A stretch of DNA of 64,000 bases from an uncultured Saccharospirillaceae bacterium (GTDB lineage: Bacteria; Pseudomonadota; Gammaproteobacteria; Pseudomonadales; Natronospirillaceae): assembly GCA_913063165.1 (NCBI GenBank), contig CAJXZL010000002.1:1-64000 (forward strand), given 5' to 3'. This document shows, piece after piece, positions 8,068-17,227 of this stretch (positions within the stretch are counted from its first letter, which is position 1; each line of letters starts with the position of its first letter). A program made the translations under genes and the position numbers. Below the pieces are notes generated by a model, which was not told the origin of the DNA, made no database searches, and was given only the letters and a program-made list of their open reading frames with translations.

Positions 8068-10371
8068 ATGTTACCACTCACGCTCGCCTTGATTGTGGGC
8101 TACCTGTTTGCATTACTATACCCCATTACACTGGCTGGCATTGTCATGTTGTGCTGCAGCATTTTTGTCGTAACGATGGGGCACAATCAAGTCTCTTATA
8201 AACCCGTTACCCGGGTTCAATTCGCCACCAATAAGCAACAAATGGCTAACCATTCTGCTGCCATTCTATGCTGGTTTGTCCTGTTTGGCCTGGTGATGAT
8301 GAACAGCACCATTGGCGCCAGATTAGAGCGACAGGTGTCCGTCACCCAAAGCGGTCAGAAGGTATCACTGGTAGGCAGGGTTGAGGGTGTGCCGCGAGAG
8401 AATCGGTATGGATGGCACACCACATTTCGTTCCGAACAGCGCACACTTTTTGCCTATTGGCCCTTGGATGCAGAGGTGCAGGCAGGAGATTTGTGGGCGG
8501 TAGATTGTATCCTGCAGCCAATCAATGCCATTTGGAGCCCGGGTGCAATGGACCCTGCGAAGTCGGCCTTCATGAAAGGGGTTGATGGGCGCTGTACGAT
8601 AAAATCAGCAGTTTTGTTGTCGTCAGACCGGCCGACCATCGTTGGCTTGCAGACGTGGGTGCGCAATTGGGTAAGGTCTCAGCCGATTGATGCGCCATTC
8701 AAAGCCTATGCGACCGCATTGTTGCTAGGTGATCGCACACAGCTGACGGTTCAGCAGCAACAGCTCATGAGAGATGCCCATACCAGTCATCTGTTGGTGG
8801 TCTCTGGGTTGCATTTGTCATTGGTATTTGGCGTGTTCTATGGCGTGGTAGGGCTCATCGGACGACTTCTTTGGCTGCATGCGATACGTCCCATTGGCGA
8901 TTTTCAGTGGGTAATTGGGCTGTTGTCGGCGCTCTTTTATGCGGTATTGTGCGACTTTCCATTGCCGACACAGAGAGCGTTGCTGATGTTGGCTGTGCCC
9001 GCGGCGCTGCATGTCACCAGAAGATCCGTAGGCTGGGGCAATGCCTATCTACTGGCGCTGTGTCTGGTGCTGGTGCTTGATCCATTTGCGTTGCTACAAT
9101 TTTCTGCTTGGCTGTCGTTTGGCGCCGTTGGCGTCCTCATGCTCGGCATGCGTGGGCGCCGCGTGGGCAAAGACAAAGCGCCGTTGCTGCTACATTGGCT
9201 GGCTTTGTGGACCAAGCCCCAATGGTTGGTTGCATTAGGGTTAGCCCCGATTCTGTGGCTGATGGGTGTGCCCAGTAATCCAGCCAGTATCTTGGTCAAT
9301 ATTGTTGCTATACCTCTAGTAGCGTTCTTCTTATTGCCCGGTCTGGTGGCAGCCATTACGCTCGGTTGGTTCCTGCCATTTGGGATCACAAATGCCTTTA
9401 TAGCGTGGTTGAATAAGGGTTTTTGGCTACTCGAAAGGCTCATGGAATGGGGTGGGCAATTTCAGATGCCAGTTCCGCCGCAGGGACCGGCAATACTGCT
9501 ATATGGGCTGTGGGTCCTGGTGTTACTCACCCCTTCAGGGCTACCGGGTCGTTTGCCCGCGGCCACCTTCCTTTTCATGGCCTGGATGGTGCGGTTGCTG
9601 TGGCTACCTGTGAATCATACCCCGCTTGAACTCTATGTGTTAGATGTGGGACAGGGTCAGGCAATCGTGATTCACCAGAGCGGTCATTGGATATTGATTG
9701 ATACAGGTCCGGGTGACATTGACCGTGCAGGGCAGTTGGGTCGTGTCGTGATGCCCTTTATTAAACAGAAGGGCGTGAGATCCTTCGACGCCGTGGTGTT
9801 GTCACATCAGGACACCGATCATGTCGGTGGATTGTTGTTGGCACCTGCCTGGATAGAAAGCCCGCTGTGGCTGTTTGGCGAAGCGCCCTATGGTACGCAT
9901 GCCTGTGTTGCGGGACAGCAGTGGGATTTGGGGCCTTTGTCACTTAAAGTACTATCGCCGCCAGCCGGTACTGCGCTTGAAGGCAATGCGGCTTCCTGTG
10001 TGGTTCAAGTGGCGTCAGAAGACGGCTGCATCCTCCTACCAGGCGATATTGATAAACGGACCGAATATGAGGTGTTGGCTGGACTTGGCGTCAGTGAAAG
10101 CCAACCCTGTTCAGTGCTCGTGGGGTCTCATCACGGCAGCGCGAGTTCGACAACCCATTCATGGTTGGCAACATTCTCTCCTAACCTGATGGTGTTTAGC
10201 GCGGGGAGGAATAATCGGTTTGGTCATCCCAGTGGTGTTGTGATTGATAAGTTGGATGCACTGAATATTCCATGGGTGTCTACCCATTCAAGTGGCACCC
10301 TGAAAGTAGTGCAGAAGAAGGGCGAGCTATCGGTTTCTGCGATATCTAAGCCATTTTTTTACTGGCAATAG
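8068..10371 (+). CDS. comEC: DNA internalization-related competence protein ComEC/Rec2
   Basis: This 767-residue protein is the predicted inner-membrane channel that takes single-stranded DNA into the cytoplasm. It has N-terminal hydrophobic helices and a DUF4131-like region. The competence domain reads LLLGDRTQLTVQQQQLMRDA followed by HTSHLLVVSGLHLSLVFG. A C-terminal metallo-beta-lactamase domain begins at about residue 520 (VLDVGQGQAIVIHQ), with the metal motif SHQDTDHVGG and later GSHHGSASS. Length is normal for a gammaproteobacterial ComEC. ATG at 8068 has AAGGA nine bases upstream; a TTG at 8059 is less likely. Intact domains imply potential natural transformation, though no other competence gene is in the window. 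Confidence 0.95.
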   Translation: MLPLTLALIVGYLFALLYPITLAGIVMLCCSIFVVTMGHNQVSYKPVTRVQFATNKQQMANHSAAILCWFVLFGLVMMNSTIGARLERQVSVTQSGQKVSLVGRVEGVPRENRYGWHTTFRSEQRTLFAYWPLDAEVQAGDLWAVDCILQPINAIWSPGAMDPAKSAFMKGVDGRCTIKSAVLLSSDRPTIVGLQTWVRNWVRSQPIDAPFKAYATALLLGDRTQLTVQQQQLMRDAHTSHLLVVSGLHLSLVFGVFYGVVGLIGRLLWLHAIRPIGDFQWVIGLLSALFYAVLCDFPLPTQRALLMLAVPAALHVTRRSVGWGNAYLLALCLVLVLDPFALLQFSAWLSFGAVGVLMLGMRGRRVGKDKAPLLLHWLALWTKPQWLVALGLAPILWLMGVPSNPASILVNIVAIPLVAFFLLPGLVAAITLGWFLPFGITNAFIAWLNKGFWLLERLMEWGGQFQMPVPPQGPAILLYGLWVLVLLTPSGLPGRLPAATFLFMAWMVRLLWLPVNHTPLELYVLDVGQGQAIVIHQSGHWILIDTGPGDIDRAGQLGRVVMPFIKQKGVRSFDAVVLSHQDTDHVGGLLLAPAWIESPLWLFGEAPYGTHACVAGQQWDLGPLSLKVLSPPAGTALEGNAASCVVQVASEDGCILLPGDIDKRTEYEVLAGLGVSESQPCSVLVGSHHGSASSTTHSWLATFSPNLMVFSAGRNNRFGHPSGVVIDKLDALNIPWVSTHSSGTLKVVQKKGELSVSAISKPFFYWQ

Positions 10372-10430
10372 CCTATGGACATCCCTAGGATGAGGACAAT
10401 GCCTTCTCATCAGCTTTAAAGGAATACGAT

Positions 10431-10769
10431 ATGCCTACTGAGTCAAAACAAACCTATTCGCCTGAAGTTATTCAAGAAGCGGCACAGCTCGCAAAAAAGG
10501 TGAAAGCGCCTCAGCAAACCAAAGAGCAAACCAAGATCATCGAACAAGGCATTCGCAAGGGTTTGGCGCAATACAAAAAGCAACAAAAAGCCCAAGCCCG
10601 TGACCAAGACAAGCAGCGAAAAAAGCAATTGAAACGAAAAGAACTAGAGGACACTCATGATATGCGTGCAGATGCCGATACGCAAAGGCATGCATTACCC
10701 GCATGGTTGCCCTGGTCGCTGTTGCTGGTCAGCTGGGTCGGTTTTGTGAGCTATGTGCTTACTATTTAG
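10431..10769 (+). CDS. DUF2956 small membrane-anchored protein
   Basis: A 112-residue protein of unknown function. The N-terminal two thirds is hydrophilic and very rich in Lys and Gln (QTKEQTKIIEQGIRKGLAQY, then KKQQKAQARDQDKQRKKQLK), which would form a charged helix. One membrane helix closes the protein (WLPWSLLLVSWVGFVSYVL). This pattern matches the DUF2956 family of marine gammaproteobacteria as I recall it. It lies 59 bp after comEC and converges with pabB. No function can be inferred beyond a cytoplasmic basic domain tethered to the inner membrane. Confidence 0.8.
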   Translation: MPTESKQTYSPEVIQEAAQLAKKVKAPQQTKEQTKIIEQGIRKGLAQYKKQQKAQARDQDKQRKKQLKRKELEDTHDMRADADTQRHALPAWLPWSLLLVSWVGFVSYVLTI

Positions 10770-10832
10770 TGAGTTATCAATCTTATATATCTAAATAAAA
10801 CAAAGACTTATTGAAGTTTGTTAATGTTATTT

Positions 10833-12263
10833 TTAGAATTTAATATTCAGGGTTTGGGCTTCTAAAGCGGCCATCAAGTACCCAACTTTTGTCAGGCTTT
10901 CTTCATATTCGCTTAGAGGGTCTGAATCAGCAACGATGCCGCCACCGCCCCAAACAGAAATGTGCCCCGCTTTGACTACCAGCGTTCTAATCAAAATATT
11001 GCTGTCCAGTGTGTTTAACGAATCCCAGTAAAATAATGATCCGCAATAAGGGCCACGCTGATGAGGTTCTAATGCGTGTATTATTTCCATCGCCCGCTTT
11101 TTAGGTGCGCCTGTAATAGAGCCACCAGGAAATGCGCGTAAAAAGCCCTCAATCGGGCTTAATCCAGGTAATAACTGGGCAGTAACGGTACTGACCAAAT
11201 GATGCACGTTTCGGTAAGACTCTAGGTTAAACAGGTGGGGCACCTTAACGCTACCGGGCACTGACGATTTGCCCACATCGTTGCGCAGCAAATCGACGAT
11301 CATGACATTTTCAGCGCGGTCTTTACTGCTAGAGCGTAATTGTTGGGCCAGATCATGGTCTTCTTCGGGCGTTTGACCCCGTTTGATCGTGCCCTTTATA
11401 GGCTGTGTTGCAATGGTACCCTGTGAAATTTGAATAAATCGCTCGGGAGAATGGCTGAGCACCTGCTCGTTGCCCGTATCCAGAAATGCGCCGAAAGGGG
11501 TTTCAGACAGCTTTCTGAGTAACTTAAAAGCCTGCCAAGCGTCTCCTGTGCAGGGTGCGCTGAATTTTTGGGTGTAATTGACTTGATAACAATCACCGGC
11601 ATTGATGTAGTTAAGGATACGTTCAATGTCCTGTTGGTACTGTGTCGCTGTTGTATGGGGCGTGAATGTCTGCGTTAAACGAAAGGGTTCAAAAGGTTGT
11701 GTTATCGACGGTTCATCACCCAAAGGCTGGCCAATTGTCGGGGCTGTTTGTAGAGACATTACCTGTGTGGCAAGCCACTCGGGACATTGGTCACTCACGC
11801 ATAGCTGCGTTGTTTTGGTGTCGTGATTGACAACAATTGCCCATACATAACTCCCGCATTGGCTTAATGCGGTATCCAAAGGGCCGTTCTGTAACAGCGG
11901 TCCGATGAAATTACTTTCATAACCGGCTTCATAGCTGAGCAAGCCCATAATACTGGGCTGCCATACAGATTCTGGGGCTGCAGGCTGAGTTAGGGTTGCA
12001 TGTAAGCGCTTGAGTTCTTGCTCAAGGTTTCCTTGCGACTGAGCAGTGACATAGGAGCCATCGCTTTGCAAAATATTGTGTGAAAACTGGCCCTGGACCG
12101 GTTGAGACAACCACTCTAACGGCACCGCAGAAAACACATCAGGGCCAAGATGCCCGCTGTCTAACAATAGGAAATAGGGCAGATGGCGATACTGGTCCGC
12201 CAGCGTTAGGGTGTCTTGAGTATAGGGAAGGGTATAGGTTTGCACAGAGCGCTCTCGACTCAT
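10833..12263 (-). CDS. pabB: Aminodeoxychorismate synthase component I (PabB)
   Basis: This 476-residue enzyme aminates chorismate to 4-amino-4-deoxychorismate, the step before p-aminobenzoate in folate synthesis. The chorismate-binding domain (about residues 200-470) holds PIKGTIKRG, whose Lys is the PabB-type catalytic residue. It also holds VDLLRNDVG, SYRNVHHLVSTV, FPGGSITGAPKKRAMEII and YCGSLFYW. The N-terminal domain corresponds to the TrpE/PabB N-lobe. PIKGT rather than the anthranilate-synthase pattern argues for PabB over TrpE. The glutaminase partner PabA is not in the window. The ATG at 12263 begins the conserved protein. Confidence 0.93.
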   Translation of the reverse strand: MSRERSVQTYTLPYTQDTLTLADQYRHLPYFLLLDSGHLGPDVFSAVPLEWLSQPVQGQFSHNILQSDGSYVTAQSQGNLEQELKRLHATLTQPAAPESVWQPSIMGLLSYEAGYESNFIGPLLQNGPLDTALSQCGSYVWAIVVNHDTKTTQLCVSDQCPEWLATQVMSLQTAPTIGQPLGDEPSITQPFEPFRLTQTFTPHTTATQYQQDIERILNYINAGDCYQVNYTQKFSAPCTGDAWQAFKLLRKLSETPFGAFLDTGNEQVLSHSPERFIQISQGTIATQPIKGTIKRGQTPEEDHDLAQQLRSSSKDRAENVMIVDLLRNDVGKSSVPGSVKVPHLFNLESYRNVHHLVSTVTAQLLPGLSPIEGFLRAFPGGSITGAPKKRAMEIIHALEPHQRGPYCGSLFYWDSLNTLDSNILIRTLVVKAGHISVWGGGGIVADSDPLSEYEESLTKVGYLMAALEAQTLNIKF

Positions 12264-12644
12264 TCAGTCTGATCATTGTATCGGTTTTTCACACATATCT
12301 CAGCAGCGAAAATGCAAAACAGCTGACGGTGGCAACATCATGCCACAAGGGTAGATATTGTGTTTTGTTTTGAGAGCACATCGGCATATTCTTTTTAAAA
12401 ATATTAATCTATGTCTCAATTTCACAATAAAAATCAAAAACTTAGTGTACCGGTATTCGGTATCGTGGTTTAGTGTAAAAAAATAAAAATGATTGGTACC
12501 CATATTTGAAGTAGGGTGTAGGCAGCACAAAAGACGATGCAGTTGCAGTTCATAGATTAACATCGAAGGAATGCTTGCAGCTTTTGGCGCTGAACCTGCC
12601 ATGTTGAAAATATTGCGTGCCCACTATTTGGGAAATGTTAGTTT
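12264..12644. other. Intergenic region between divergent pabB and degV
   Basis: A 381-bp AT-rich divergent spacer. No RNA gene, convincing small ORF or clear sigma-70 promoter was recognised. Open frames on the minus strand (12300-12602) have no plausible start signal and unlikely composition. It presumably holds the promoters of both flanking genes. Confidence 0.5.
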
Positions 12645-13589
12645 ATGAGCACCATCATTGTTACCGATTCTGCCTGCGATTTGCCAGATGCCTTTGTTGA
12701 GCAAAATCCAATTAAAAAATTGCCATTGAATATTTATTTGAATGGCGAAACCTTCCCTGATAAAACCACGGAAGCAGAGCGATTGGCCATTTATCAAAAG
12801 GGTTCATTATCCCGCGAACACGATGCGTCAAGTCAGCCCAGTTCTGTTGACGATGTTTATCATTATTTTCTGGATAAAATAGCCGTTCAGCACGATTTTG
12901 CCATTGGACAAACGGTGTCTAAAGCCAGAAGCCCGAATTTTGAAAACTGGCAGTCGGCTGCTGGTCTGGTACAACGTGATTATCACAAATTGCGAGCTGC
13001 AGGGGGCCGTACGGGTTCATTTGGCATCCGTATCATTAACAGTGGCACTATGTTTACTGGGCAGGGAATTCTGGCAGCCCACTCTTGTAAGCTGATTCAT
13101 GATGGGATCGGTCGAAACCAATTGCGGCGTGAAATTGAAGATTTCAAGTTAAAGATCCGCACATTGGCAGTGCCCAGAGATGTGGCGTACTTGCGCGAGC
13201 GGGCCCGTAAGAAGGGCGATAAGAGCATTGGATTCTTGGCCTCTTTGGTCGGCAAAACCATGGATATCTCGCCCATATTGCGGGGCTACCAAGATGTTAC
13301 CGAGCCTGTGGTAAAAGTCAGAGGCCGTGAGGCGGCGGTTAATCGCATGTTTACCTATGCGATGCATCGCATGAATGAAGGTCTGTGCACACCCTATATT
13401 GTGGTCAGCATTGCCGGAGATCCATTGGCGTTAGAGCAGTTTGAAAAATTTAGAGAAATGAAAATATTGGCCAAAGCCAAAGATATTCGTGTGATGACCA
13501 CCGTCATGAATTTGTCTGGTGGCATCAATATGGGTCCTGATACCGTCTCCATTTCGTTAGCATCGGATAATGAAGTCTTAGACGTGTGA
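12645..13589 (+). CDS. DegV family fatty-acid-binding protein
   Basis: A 314-residue protein with the DegV fold, which binds a fatty acid and in Firmicutes partners FakA in fatty acid kinase. The opening TIIVTDSACDLPDAFVEQ and the IKKLPLNIYLNGETFPDKT segment are typical, as are SGTMFTGQGILAAHSCKLI and ISPILRGYQDVTEP. Many gammaproteobacteria carry a lone DegV of this length without a FakA kinase gene nearby, and none is seen here either. The exact role in this organism is unknown. An open frame continues in the same reading frame after the stop and may encode the small protein annotated next. Confidence 0.85.
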   Translation: MSTIIVTDSACDLPDAFVEQNPIKKLPLNIYLNGETFPDKTTEAERLAIYQKGSLSREHDASSQPSSVDDVYHYFLDKIAVQHDFAIGQTVSKARSPNFENWQSAAGLVQRDYHKLRAAGGRTGSFGIRIINSGTMFTGQGILAAHSCKLIHDGIGRNQLRREIEDFKLKIRTLAVPRDVAYLRERARKKGDKSIGFLASLVGKTMDISPILRGYQDVTEPVVKVRGREAAVNRMFTYAMHRMNEGLCTPYIVVSIAGDPLALEQFEKFREMKILAKAKDIRVMTTVMNLSGGINMGPDTVSISLASDNEVLDV

Positions 13590-13610
13590 CCTACCGAGCA
13601 ACACTCACGC

Positions 13611-13778
13611 GTGATCAACAGCGGCCTTGAATGGGTGTTGTTAGTGTTGTTAGGATTGGCGGGTGTTGTTGCCAGTATTTTTCGTTACTTTGTTAACCTG
13701 TGTGCGGACATTGTGTCATTGACAGCCCCACACATAACAATGATCTGCATTGAATTTTCTGGAATTGATCAACTATGA
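13611..13778 (+). CDS. Possible small membrane protein (55 residues)
   Basis: A GTG-initiated frame of 55 codons between degV and the NAD(P)-binding gene. It encodes one clear hydrophobic helix (WVLLVLLGLAGVVASIF) followed by a short amphipathic tail (ITMICIEFSGIDQL). Its TGA stop overlaps the ATG of the next gene as ATGA, the arrangement used for coupled translation, which is the main argument that it is real. Against it: no good Shine-Dalgarno motif precedes the GTG, and I recognise no family. It is in frame with degV, only 21 bases after that gene's stop. Confidence 0.35.
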   Translation: MINSGLEWVLLVLLGLAGVVASIFRYFVNLCADIVSLTAPHITMICIEFSGIDQL

Positions 13779-14395
13779 AAACAGTATTGTTGGGTGGTAC
13801 AGGTCTGATTGGCAGACAAGTATTAAATAAAACGGCTGGGTTTGTGGTCATGTCGCGCCGAGAAATGCCTGAATACGATGGCCGTCATCAGGTGATTGTT
13901 GCGGGCAATTTATTAGATTTGGCTTGGCCAGAGCAATGTGACCAGGTGATTTGTTGCTTGGGCACGACCTTAAAAAAAGCAGGCAGCAAAGACGCCTTTA
14001 TTGAACAAGACTTTTTGTTAACCCGTGAATTGTTAGCGCGCGCGGTTAAAAATGGCGCCAAGCGATTGCTAATAGTCTCAGCGCTGGGTGCATCAGAACA
14101 ATCTATGGTTTTGTATAGCAGGGTAAAGGGTGAGCTCGAAGCCACGGTATCAGCGATGGGCTGGCAGCAAGTAGTGATTTATCAGCCATCGTTATTGTTG
14201 GGCGAGCGGATAAATGACACAAGGCCAACCGAATTTTTCAGCCAAAAAATAGGGGCTATATTGGCCCCTATTGTACCTGCAAACCTACGGCCTATTAAGG
14301 CAGATACCCTTGCGCAGCGCATTGTACATGATGGCCAGAGTCCATTGTTGCCAGGCATTCAGACTATCAAAGGCAAGCCGTTGTGGGCTTATTAA
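13775..14395 (+). CDS. NAD(P)-binding Rossmann protein, atypical SDR (TIP30/HTATIP2-like)
   Basis: A 206-residue protein starting directly with the nucleotide-binding loop: LLGGTGLIGRQVL (GGTGxxG pattern). It continues with CDQVICCLGTTLKKAGSKDA and LLIVSALGASEQSMVLYSRV, where a YSRVKGE sequence replaces the usual YxxxK motif, and then a YQPSLLLGER segment. These are features of small oxidoreductases related to TIP30 and YwnB. The substrate is unknown. The start codon overlaps the stop of the possible small ORF before it. Only the fold is assigned with confidence. Confidence 0.8.
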   Translation: MKTVLLGGTGLIGRQVLNKTAGFVVMSRREMPEYDGRHQVIVAGNLLDLAWPEQCDQVICCLGTTLKKAGSKDAFIEQDFLLTRELLARAVKNGAKRLLIVSALGASEQSMVLYSRVKGELEATVSAMGWQQVVIYQPSLLLGERINDTRPTEFFSQKIGAILAPIVPANLRPIKADTLAQRIVHDGQSPLLPGIQTIKGKPLWAY

Positions 14396-14482
14396 GGGTG
14401 GTATGTTTGATGGGTTACCACGTCTGGCAATTTGGTTTGATGCCTGTATTATTGGGTGAGATTTTTCAATGAGGCTGCACAA

Positions 14483-15304
14483 TTGACAACTGAATCAGTG
14501 ACCAAAATGCCAATTTTGTATGTGCCTCATGGCGGCGGACCTCTGCCACTGATGGGTGACGCATCGCAAGAGGATATCGCTGCATTTTTAACCCGCATTG
14601 GCCCGAGTCTTCCAAAACCCGAAGCGGTATTGGTGATAAGCGCACATTGGGAAACCGATACACCGACCATACTCAGCGTGGCAAATCCAACACTACTCTA
14701 TGATTATTACGGCTTCCCCGAAGCAGCCTATCATTATGATTACCCCATAGCGGGCGCAACAGCTCAGGCTGATCGCTTATCACAATTATTGGCAGTGCAG
14801 GGCATAGAACATGCCCATGACAACAGCCGAGGTTTGGATCATGGCGTGTTTGTCCCGCTCATGCTGATGTATCCAGCTGCAGATATACCGGTATTCCAGC
14901 TTTCTATGGGTTCACATCTAGACCCTCTGGCACATATCCAGTTAGGACAGGCGTTGAGTGACCTGCGCCATCAGGGGGTTTTGATTCTGGGTTCTGGCAT
15001 GTCCTTTCATAATATGAGGGACATGATGGCAGGCACATCCAATTTGCAAAATGCTGCCTACGCACGGGATTTTGATCATTGGCTGGTGGATGCGGTCACC
15101 AATGAGTCCTATTCATCCGACGAACGAAAAGAAAAACTCGTCCATTGGTCGGACGCACCTGCAGCGCGGTTTAGTCACCCGCGTGAAGAGCATCTGTTGC
15201 CATTACATGTTTGTGCCGGCGCAGCACAGCTGACGGCTGCGCACTTGACGTTCCATGAACCTGTTTTTGGTCGACAGGTGTCTGGCTACATTTGGAGAGA
15301 CTAA
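14483..15304 (+). CDS. Class III extradiol dioxygenase-like protein (LigB/DODA, YgiD-like)
   Basis: A 273-residue protein of the extradiol ring-cleavage superfamily, whose members use a His-bound metal to open catechols; the closest named group is the DOPA-dioxygenase/YgiD type. Conserved metal-site segments are visible: PHGGGPLPLMGD near the start, VISAHWET, GLDHGVFVPL and a C-terminal EEHLLPLHVCAGAA. The TTG at 14483 is chosen as start because GAGG lies eight bases upstream. A GTG at 14456 and an ATG at 14507 are alternatives. The natural substrate cannot be deduced, and many homologues have no known physiological role. Confidence 0.85.
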   Translation: MTTESVTKMPILYVPHGGGPLPLMGDASQEDIAAFLTRIGPSLPKPEAVLVISAHWETDTPTILSVANPTLLYDYYGFPEAAYHYDYPIAGATAQADRLSQLLAVQGIEHAHDNSRGLDHGVFVPLMLMYPAADIPVFQLSMGSHLDPLAHIQLGQALSDLRHQGVLILGSGMSFHNMRDMMAGTSNLQNAAYARDFDHWLVDAVTNESYSSDERKEKLVHWSDAPAARFSHPREEHLLPLHVCAGAAQLTAAHLTFHEPVFGRQVSGYIWRD

Positions 15305-15433
15305 TTAAGAATACTCTTACAAAAGGGTCTTGCGTGAGCACCGTGACTTATTTACAGTAGTAACACAGCAGATTGCGATACATAAAAATAAAATTCACTG
15401 TCAAAAGGCAGTGGCAATCACAGGAAACATTGC

Positions 15434-16207
15434 ATGCTATCAGTTCAGGAAGCGAGCCTTTCTTTTGGTGGAATACATGCGTTATCTGAACTGACTTTTG
15501 AAGCAAAGCAGGGTGAGATAACGGCCATCATTGGGCCCAATGGGGCAGGAAAAACCAGCTTATTTAATATCATATCGGGATTTTATAAGCCGCAAGCGGG
15601 ACGTGTATTCTTTCAAGATCAAGATATCACTCACGCACGACCTGATAAGCGGGCGGCGCTTGGTATCGCTCGAACCTTTCAAAATATTGCCTTATTTCGC
15701 GGCATGACAGTGCTTGAAAACATCAAGTTGGGTAGCCACAGTCGGTTGAAATCCGGCCTGTTCGATTCTGGTATTTACTATGGTGCCGCCCGTCGCGAAG
15801 AAATAGCCCTTCGCAATGAGCTTGAACGCGATGTTATCGATTTCCTAGAACTTGACCATATCCGCAATCTTCATGTCGCAACGCTCCCCTACGGGCTTCA
15901 AAAGCGTGTGGAACTTGCCCGTGCATTGGCACTTCAACCCAAAGTCTTGTTGTTAGATGAACCGGTAGCGGGCATGAATCGCGAGGAAACCGAGGACATC
16001 GCGCGCTTTATTCTCGATATACAAGAGCGCTGGAATACCACCATCCTATTGGTAGAGCATGACATGAGTATGGTGATGGACATTTCCGATCAGGTGATCG
16101 TATTGAATTTTGGTAAACAGATTGCCAGTGGTACGCCGAAAGATGTGCAAAATAATCCCGCTGTTATCGAAGCCTATTTAGGTACCAGTGCAAAGGGAGC
16201 GGCGTAA
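15434..16207 (+). CDS. livG: Branched-chain-amino-acid-type ABC transporter ATPase (LivG)
   Basis: This 257-residue ATPase is the first gene of a six-gene cluster. Walker A is GPNGAGKTSLFN, and the ARTFQNIALFRGMTVLEN segment is typical of LivG. The signature region reads LPYGLQKRVELARAL, a slightly divergent form of the usual LSYG-type LivG signature. Walker B is VLLLDEPVAGMN. AGGAAA precedes the ATG. The next gene starts three bases after this one, so the cluster is clearly an operon. HAAT-family transporters carry amino acids, urea, amides or aromatic and other organic acids; the acyl-CoA synthetase at the end of this cluster points to a carboxylic acid. Confidence 0.92.
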   Translation: MLSVQEASLSFGGIHALSELTFEAKQGEITAIIGPNGAGKTSLFNIISGFYKPQAGRVFFQDQDITHARPDKRAALGIARTFQNIALFRGMTVLENIKLGSHSRLKSGLFDSGIYYGAARREEIALRNELERDVIDFLELDHIRNLHVATLPYGLQKRVELARALALQPKVLLLDEPVAGMNREETEDIARFILDIQERWNTTILLVEHDMSMVMDISDQVIVLNFGKQIASGTPKDVQNNPAVIEAYLGTSAKGAA

Positions 16208-16209
16208 AT

Positions 16210-17214
16210 ATGGGACAGTTTTCTCAATATGTCATGAACGGCATTATGAATGGTAGTGTCTACGCACTGATTGCCCTCGGCATTGTATCCATTTTCAAAT
16301 CGACCAAGGTGGTCAATTTCGCCCAAGGTCACGTCATCATGTTTGGCGCCTATTTCTACTTCACTTTTTCAGTCATGTTGCCAGAAGCCACATTTATGCC
16401 TGACTGGGTGCTCAAGTGGGAACCAGAGTGGCTTGCTGCCTACAAAGAAGGGGCTTTAATGTTCTCACCCAAAGCCGCTATTGCTGGTTGGGTGAATAAC
16501 TTACCACGCATCATATTGGGCATTATCGGGGCGGTTATTTGCAACGGTATTCTTGGCTTATTGATTGAACGGGTCTTTATGAGGCCACTGTTAGGTCAAT
16601 CCAGTTTTGCCATGATCCTCTGTACTATCGGCCTTATTTGGGTGCTTGAAGGCAGTGCTTCTTTAATCTGGACCGCAGACGTTGACCAGGTCCCGCCATT
16701 GGGTCCCAATTTCCCCATCCGGTTCACGTTATTTGGCGAACAGGTATTCTTCTTTAGTGCCTCCGTGGTCAATTTTGGATTGGCATTGTTCCTGTTTGGC
16801 TTATTAATGTTGGTATTGCGATTTACACGATCTGGTGTGGCCATTCGTGCTACTGCAGAAGATCAAAGTACTGCCTACGCTATGGGTATCAATGTGCCCG
16901 CTGTTTTTTCTAGTGCTTGGGTTATTGCCTCAACCACCGGCGCATTCGCTGGTGCTATTTTGGCGAGCCGGAATGGGCTGTCTCCAACGCTAGGTCTGTT
17001 TGGTTTGTCCGTGTTGGCCATTGTATTAATGGGTGGGTTGGACTCATTTTTGGGTGTATTGATAGCGGCCATGCTGGTTGGCATTTTTGAGTCCTTGACC
17101 CAGTGGCAGTTGGGTGGAGAGATTGCTGAAATTGTGCCCTATGTGTTGGTGTTAATTGTGATTATATGGCGGCCTAACGGATTGTTAGGGCAGGCCGAAA
17201 TTGAACGAATATAG
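16210..17214 (+). CDS. livH: HAAT-type ABC transporter permease (LivH)
   Basis: A 334-residue integral membrane subunit with eight or so helices. The opening YVMNGIMNGSVYALIALGIV, then FKSTKVVNFAQGHVIMFGAY and the cytoplasmic EAA-like stretch GVAIRATAEDQSTAYAMGIN are diagnostic of LivH proteins. An insertion rich in Trp and Pro (about residues 58-85, TFMPDWVLKWEPEW) between the first helices is longer than in E. coli LivH. It lies three bases after livG and 13 before livM. Confidence 0.92.
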   Translation: MGQFSQYVMNGIMNGSVYALIALGIVSIFKSTKVVNFAQGHVIMFGAYFYFTFSVMLPEATFMPDWVLKWEPEWLAAYKEGALMFSPKAAIAGWVNNLPRIILGIIGAVICNGILGLLIERVFMRPLLGQSSFAMILCTIGLIWVLEGSASLIWTADVDQVPPLGPNFPIRFTLFGEQVFFFSASVVNFGLALFLFGLLMLVLRFTRSGVAIRATAEDQSTAYAMGINVPAVFSSAWVIASTTGAFAGAILASRNGLSPTLGLFGLSVLAIVLMGGLDSFLGVLIAAMLVGIFESLTQWQLGGEIAEIVPYVLVLIVIIWRPNGLLGQAEIERI

Positions 17215-17227
17215 GAAGAGATAATCT

